Shown: one piece after another, positions 60,494 to 64,000 of the stretch
Layout: every line of letters starts with the position of its first letter
Numbering within the stretch: position 1 is the first letter of the stretch
Assembly: GCA_945889005.1 (NCBI GenBank)
Contig: CAMDBI010000001.1
Span: 1 to 64,000 of the forward strand
Length of the DNA: 64,000 nt
Direction of reading: 5' to 3'
From: Bacteroides fragilis
Lineage (GTDB): Bacteria; Bacteroidota; Bacteroidia; Bacteroidales; DTGW01
Made by a program: the position numbers and the translations under genes
The notes under the pieces: generated by a model
What the model was told of the DNA's origin: nothing
What the model saw: the letters and a program-made list of their open reading frames with translations, nothing else
The model's database searches: none

Positions 60494-60897
60494 GGTCACC
60501 GAGCGGAGTCGAGGTGATTTACTACAAAACCCTTCGACTGCGCTCAGGGTACGGATGATTCGAGCGTTACGGTCACCGAGCGCCCTTCGACTACGTTCAG
60601 GGTACAGACGATAAAGTGTCCGGTCACCGAGCGGAGTCGAGGTGATTTACTACAAAACCCTTCGGCTGCGCTCATGGAACGGATGATTAAATGTTCGGTC
60701 ACCGAGCGCCCTTCGGCTACGCTCAGGGAGCGGATGATTAAGTGTCCGGTCACCGAGCGCCCTTCGACTACGCTCAGGGTACAGACGATAAAGTGTCCGG
60801 TCACCGAGCGGAGTCGAGGTGACTTACTACAAAACCCTTCGACTGCGCTCAGGGAACAGATGACTCGAGCGTTTGGGACAGCGAGCGGATTCGAGGT
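60494..60897. repeat. Array of palindromic repeat units (A-B-A-B-B-A)
   Basis: GGTCACCGAGCG recurs at 60494, 60571, 60622, 60697, 60748 and 60799; ~76-bp A units and 51-bp B units; arms GAGCGGAGTCGAGG / CCCTTCGACTGCGCTC complementary. Confidence 0.92.
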
Positions 60898-60919
60898 GCC
60901 AGTTAAAGCATTACTTAAA

Positions 60920-60935
60920 TGTTCCACGTGGAACA
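60920..60935. promoter_or_regulatory. parS: parS-like ParB-binding site
   Basis: TGTTCCACGTGGAACA, perfect 16-bp palindrome fitting TGTTNCACGTGNAACA. Confidence 0.88.
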
Positions 60936-60957
60936 TAGTAAAAATAGCCATTTGGAG

Positions 60958-60973
60958 TGTTCCACGTGGAACA
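60958..60973. promoter_or_regulatory. parS: Second parS-like site, abutting the mnmG stop
   Basis: TGTTCCACGTGGAACA, identical to the first copy, 38 bp start to start. Confidence 0.88.
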
Positions 60974-62845
60974 TTATCGACCTAAATGAATGAGTAGAAC
61001 GTTTATATCTGATGGGGATACGCCGGGAATGCGAGATGCTTGTCCAATAGTTGTAGGTTTAATTTTTTTAAACTTTATTCTAGCTTCGGTTGAAAGTGAT
61101 TGTAAAGAACTAAAATCGAAACTATCGCTTATTTTAATTTCTTCTAATCTCAATAGTTTGTCGGCAATTAATTGCTCTTTATGTATGTATCCGCTGTATT
61201 TAATGTTAATTTCGATTGAATCTAAAACTTCACTTTGTAAGTCGCCATAACTTTTTAGAGGTGCTTGTAGTGACTTAAATTGATCGACCAACATTTGAAT
61301 ATTAATTTGTGGCCTCGATAATATATCGATTAGTTTTGATTTAGATTTTACGGTAGTTGTATTGGCACGTTCTAAAATAGGATTAATTCGTTCGGGTGTT
61401 GTGAATTTATTATTTAAAATAGTAAAATACTCATGAATAAACTTTTTCTTCGATAAAAACAATTCATATCGCTCTTTTTGAACCAATCCTATTTGATAAG
61501 CTTTTTCGGTTAATCGTTCGTCGGCATTGTCTTGTCTAAGTAAAATTCTATATTCAGCTCTAGAAGTAAACATACGGTATGGTTCATCTACTCCTTTAGT
61601 GACCAAATCGTCTATTAAAACTCCAATATAAGCTTCGTTTCTTTTTAAAATAAACTCATTTTTGCTATTAATTAACAAATGAGCATTAATACCAGCGATT
61701 AGACCTTGAGCTGCTGCTTCTTCGTATCCTGTTGTTCCGTTAATTTGTCCTGCAAAAAAAAGGTTTTGTACTAATTTAGTTTCTAAAGTATGTTTTAATT
61801 GCGTAGGTGGATAATAATCGTATTCGATAGCATAACCTGGACGAAATATCTTGACATATTCCAAACCTTTAATAGCTCGTAAAGCCTTGTATTGTATATC
61901 CCAAGGTAAAGAACTAGAAAAACCATTGATATAATATTCGTTTGTATTTTCGCCTTCTGGTTCTAGGAACAATTGATGGCTATCTTTAGAACTAAATGTT
62001 ACAATCTTATCTTCAATACTTGGACAATATCGTGGACCTACTCCTTTAATTATTCCTGCATAAAGTGGAGAGTCTTTAAAACCCCTTTCTAATATAGAAT
62101 GAACTGCAGAACTTGTATAAACAAAATGACAAGGTTTTTGGACAGTACTTACTCCGTGATTAAAAAGAAAAGAAAATTTTCCAGTTTCATCGGCACTTTG
62201 AGATTCGAGCAAAGAAAAATCGATAGATCGACCATCGAGACGAGCTGGAGTACCCGTTTTCATTCGACCTACTTCAAAACCATATATTTTTAATTGATCT
62301 GAAATACCAATTGAAGCAGGTTCTGAAATTCTGCCTCCTACAATAGTATTTCGTCCTATGTGCATTAATCCATTGTCGAAAGTTCCAGTTGTAAGTATAA
62401 CTGATTTGGCATAAAATGTAACACCTATTTGAGTAGTAACACCTTTTACAACATTGTCTTCTAAAACAAGTGAAACAACATTGTCTTGCCAAAAATCTAA
62501 ATTTTTAATTGATTCGAGTATATTACGCCACTCTATAGAAAATTTAACTCTATCGCATTGTGCTCTTGGACTCCACATTGCAGGACCTTTTGACAAATTG
62601 AGCATACGAAATTGAATCATCGAACGATCGGTAACTATACCGGTATATCCACCCATAGCATCAATTTCGCGAACAATCTGACCCTTTGCTATACCACCAA
62701 TAGCAGGATTGCATGACATTTGGCCAAATTTTGTCATATCCATTGTAATTAACAATGTATTTGATCCAAGATTTGCAGCAGCTGAAGCAGCTTCGCAACC
62801 TGCATGACCTCCACCTACAACAATTACATCATAATATTGAATCAT
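60974..62845 (-). CDS. mnmG: tRNA uridine-5-carboxymethylaminomethyl(34) synthesis enzyme MnmG
   Basis: 623 aa; YDVIVVGGGHAGCEAASAAANLG...SCNPAIGGIAKGQIVREIDAMGG...GLIAGINAHL. Confidence 0.98.
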   Translation of the reverse strand: MIQYYDVIVVGGGHAGCEAASAAANLGSNTLLITMDMTKFGQMSCNPAIGGIAKGQIVREIDAMGGYTGIVTDRSMIQFRMLNLSKGPAMWSPRAQCDRVKFSIEWRNILESIKNLDFWQDNVVSLVLEDNVVKGVTTQIGVTFYAKSVILTTGTFDNGLMHIGRNTIVGGRISEPASIGISDQLKIYGFEVGRMKTGTPARLDGRSIDFSLLESQSADETGKFSFLFNHGVSTVQKPCHFVYTSSAVHSILERGFKDSPLYAGIIKGVGPRYCPSIEDKIVTFSSKDSHQLFLEPEGENTNEYYINGFSSSLPWDIQYKALRAIKGLEYVKIFRPGYAIEYDYYPPTQLKHTLETKLVQNLFFAGQINGTTGYEEAAAQGLIAGINAHLLINSKNEFILKRNEAYIGVLIDDLVTKGVDEPYRMFTSRAEYRILLRQDNADERLTEKAYQIGLVQKERYELFLSKKKFIHEYFTILNNKFTTPERINPILERANTTTVKSKSKLIDILSRPQINIQMLVDQFKSLQAPLKSYGDLQSEVLDSIEINIKYSGYIHKEQLIADKLLRLEEIKISDSFDFSSLQSLSTEARIKFKKIKPTTIGQASRIPGVSPSDINVLLIHLGR

Positions 62846-62877
62846 ACAATAAATAAAAGTAATATTGATTAAATTAT

Positions 62878-63306
62878 TTAAAATTGAGAAGTTTTAAAAA
62901 TATTTAAAGCTTCATCTTCTTTAGAACGCATAATAAGCTGTTCTTGTTCACTAGAATCGTTGAAACCAATTAAATGAAGAATTCCATGAATAATAACTCG
63001 ATTCATTTCATCTTCTCTAGTGGTATTGTATAAAACACTATTTTTAAAAACAATTTCTGAACAAATAAAAATATCACCTGATATTATATTATTGGTACAA
63101 TAATCGAATGTAATGATATCTGTAGGATAATAGTGCTTAAGATATGTATTATTAATTTCAATAATTTCATTGATAGATACAAAAATAAAATTAATTGAAC
63201 CAGATTTCTTGGAATATAAATTAATAATTTTTATAATCCAGCTCCTAATTTTTAACTTGGACTTTAAAGTAAAATTTTGATCTTCTATATTAAAAGAAAT
63301 TGACAC
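62878..63306 (-). CDS. ybeY: rRNA maturation RNase YbeY
   Basis: 142 aa; TDIITFDY...GDIFICSEIV...VIIHGILHLIGFNDSSEQEQLIMRSKEDEAL. Confidence 0.95.
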   Translation of the reverse strand: MSISFNIEDQNFTLKSKLKIRSWIIKIINLYSKKSGSINFIFVSINEIIEINNTYLKHYYPTDIITFDYCTNNIISGDIFICSEIVFKNSVLYNTTREDEMNRVIIHGILHLIGFNDSSEQEQLIMRSKEDEALNIFKTSQF

Positions 63307-63701
63307 TAAAGCTTAAAATGAATTTCTACATAAGCTCCGTTTTTTTCGAAAATAACATTGTCTGATAATTTTCTCATTAAAAATACTCCACGACCTGAAA
63401 TATTTTCGATATTTTCGGGAGATGTAGGATCAGGTATATTAGAATAATCAAAACCTGGACCTTCGTCTTCCATCGATATTATTAAATGAGTATTATTAGA
63501 AATTGCTTTTATAATAACATTCTTTTTTTCATCTAATTTATTTCCATGAACTATTGCATTATTAGCGGCTTCTAACATTGCTATAAGAACATTTCCATAT
63601 AGTTCTGAGCTTAACTTTACATCAGAAGATATTTGATCGATAAACTTTTCAATGTGTCTAAGATTATCGATTTTTGCAGAAACTATTAGTTCTTTTTCCA
63701 T
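63306..63701 (-). CDS. Anti-sigma regulatory factor/serine kinase-like ATP-binding protein
   Basis: 131 aa; LIAMLEAANNAIVHGNKLDEKKNV...MEDEGPGFDYSNIPDPTSPENIENISGRGVFLMRKLSD. Confidence 0.92.
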   Translation of the reverse strand: MEKELIVSAKIDNLRHIEKFIDQISSDVKLSSELYGNVLIAMLEAANNAIVHGNKLDEKKNVIIKAISNNTHLIISMEDEGPGFDYSNIPDPTSPENIENISGRGVFLMRKLSDNVIFEKNGAYVEIHFKL

Positions 63702-63782
63702 TTTATTGAAATCTTATTTTTTTATAAAATTAATAAATTTTAATTTATACTGAAAATATTATAAAATAGTTTCTAAAAAATA

Positions 63783-64000
63783 TTATTTTATTAACCATTC
63801 GATTGGATTTAACTTATTAAAATTGTCCCATAACTCGAAGTGAATATGTGAAGAATTGTCGTCGGAATTTTCATCGGTTAAACCAATGATTTGTTTGGTC
63901 TGCACAACGTCTCCAATATTAACCTTAATATTTATCACATTTTGATAAACACTCATATAATTGCCATGACGAATTATAATTGTATAGTTAGTTCCTTTTA
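63783..64000 (-). CDS. M23-family peptidase, C-terminal part (runs off the right window edge)
   Basis: Minus-strand frame ...TIIIRHGNYMSVYQNVINIKVNIGDVVQTKQIIGLTDENSDDNSSHIHFELWDNFNKLNPIEWLIK*. Confidence 0.85.
   Translation of the reverse strand, partial: KGTNYTIIIRHGNYMSVYQNVINIKVNIGDVVQTKQIIGLTDENSDDNSSHIHFELWDNFNKLNPIEWLIK

Noticed and set aside
60494-60897. CRISPR array
   Set aside because: Unit lengths alternate (51 and ~76 bp), the 'spacers' are themselves repeated, units are palindromic, and no cas genes are visible.
60544-60985. ORFs 60544..60951 (-) and 60674..60985 (+) as proteins
   Set aside because: Both are translations of the palindromic repeat array (RSVTGHLIIRSLSVAEG.. / VTERPSATLRERMIKCP..) and run through parS; treated as spurious.
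1-64000. tRNA, rRNA, tmRNA or SRP RNA genes
   Set aside because: No cloverleaf-compatible or conserved rRNA segments recognised by eye; a tRNAscan/Infernal run would be needed to exclude them.

Overview
The window is an AT-rich stretch of Bacteroidota chromosome; synteny and codon use suggest a Bacteroidales-like organism. Most of it is housekeeping: trpS, pheS, rbfA, dtd, typA, rpmF-plsX-fabH, an F-type ATP synthase cluster (atpB-E-F-H-A-G), rsgA, polA, uvrC, mnmG, ybeY, rnpA-yidD. Sensor kinases, response regulators and peptidases are interspersed. No rRNA, tRNA, CRISPR array or transposase was recognised by eye. The accessory signals most worth following are: (a) a family of palindromic repeats built on GAGCGNAGTCGAAGG/CCTTCGACTNCGCTC, arrayed next to and running into a small GIY-YIG nuclease gene; (b) two perfect parS-like palindromes TGTTCCACGTGGAACA at the 3' end of mnmG; (c) a three-copy ~170-bp element with terminal inverted repeats, two copies of which flank an S41 peptidase gene in opposite orientation; (d) a separate ~123-bp TIR element with a 12-bp flanking duplication at the stop codon of an integrase-arm-like gene that lacks a catalytic domain; (e) a 779-aa protein with about seven ~75-aa repeats fused to a GH16-like domain whose catalytic glutamates appear to be replaced; (f) a coupled two-gene module of a Panacea-like/DUF488 fusion and an uncharacterised VRIYPIPFR protein; (g) toxin-antitoxin loci, one apparently with a truncated toxin; (h) 85-aa tandem surface-protein repeats with a mosaic pattern. 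All family assignments come from reading motifs, not from searches.
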